The notes under the pieces are model-generated. The model had not been told where the DNA came from, searched no databases, and saw nothing but the letters and a program-made list of their open reading frames with translations. From Clostridiales bacterium (GTDB lineage Bacteria; Bacillota_A; Clostridia; Christensenellales; Borkfalkiaceae): a DNA stretch of 5,252 bases. The position numbers were made by a program, and so were the translations under genes. The DNA is taken from positions 1 through 5,252 of the forward strand of contig SVHQ01000130.1 in NCBI GenBank assembly GCA_015055785.1, in the 5' to 3' direction. Shown here one piece after another: positions 5,060-5,252 of the stretch (position 1 is its first letter; the number at the start of each line of letters is the position of its first letter).

Positions 5060-5252
5060 ATGCAAAAGATATTGGTGGTGGAAGACGACAAAGCGATTAA
5101 CGGATTGGTATGCACCTATTTAAGAGAAAACGGTTATGCGCCGATAGCATGCTACGACGGCGACGAAGCTTTAAACGCGCTTGAAAACGAGAGTTTTTCC
5201 ATGATTATCAGCGACGTGATGATGCCGAAGATGGACGGTTTTGCTTTGGCGG
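5060..5252 (+). CDS. Two-component response regulator, N-terminal receiver domain (partial)
   Basis: Only the first 64 codons are inside the window; the gene runs off the right edge. The visible part is a standard receiver domain: MQKILVVEDD with acidic residues Glu8, Asp9 and Asp10 for Mg2+ binding, then IISDVMMPKMDG with phospho-acceptor Asp52 and the following MMP.MDG loop. It would be phosphorylated by a sensor kinase, probably encoded downstream. The output domain is not visible; OmpR/PhoB-type winged helix is the most common possibility for this kind of receiver and would agree with the repeats upstream. The start is supported by AAGGAAAGGG at 5042-5051, 8 bases before the ATG. It follows a terminator and has its own promoter, so it begins a new operon. 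Confidence 0.93.
   Translation, partial: MQKILVVEDDKAINGLVCTYLRENGYAPIACYDGDEALNALENESFSMIISDVMMPKMDGFALA

Noticed and set aside
1..5252. CRISPR array, insertion sequence, tRNA or rRNA.
   Set aside because: No regularly spaced long repeats, transposase motifs, terminal inverted repeats with target duplications, or cloverleaf/rRNA sequences were seen.

Overview
The window looks like a chromosomal segment of a low-to-moderate GC Gram-positive bacterium of the class Clostridia, probably an uncultured gut-type lineage. This is an inference from AGGAGG-type ribosome binding sites, TTGACT/TATAAT-type promoters, AT-rich intergenic DNA with T-run terminators, a lipobox-bearing surface protease, and protein similarities that look firmicute. 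I cannot assign a genus. All genes lie on the + strand.

Left part (1-1809): about 300 bases without a convincing gene, holding a palindromic element (about 47-128) and a likely promoter (-10 at 209-214). A lipid-anchored HtrA-like serine protease follows (308-1684). It carries two copies of an N-terminal GF.G..EWL-type repeat, a trypsin-like domain with an intact His-Asp-Ser triad, and a divergent PDZ-like tail. A good intrinsic terminator (1774-1809) closes this unit.

Middle part (1817-4955): a strong promoter (1817-1845) and a leader hairpin touching the Shine-Dalgarno sequence precede four co-directional genes, which end at a terminator (4930-4955). In order they are: an unrecognised protein that reads as an FtsK/SpoIIIE-type ATPase fold with its Walker A and catalytic Glu lost; MutY adenine DNA glycosylase; a small stand-alone HNH-type protein; and an iron-sulfur flavoprotein-like NAD(P)H/FMN oxidoreductase. 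The first three are packed within 3-9 bases of each other. MutY acts on oxidative DNA damage and the last gene is a redox flavoprotein, so an oxidative-stress or genome-maintenance theme is possible, but unproven.

Right part (4956-5252): a promoter region with 11-bp-spaced TTTACA/TTAACA/TAAATA repeats that resemble PhoP boxes leads into the first 64 codons of a two-component response regulator, cut by the window edge.

Most of the window is ordinary housekeeping content. The best candidates for something undescribed are the degenerate FtsK-like protein fixed in front of mutY, and the repeat-bearing lipoprotein protease.
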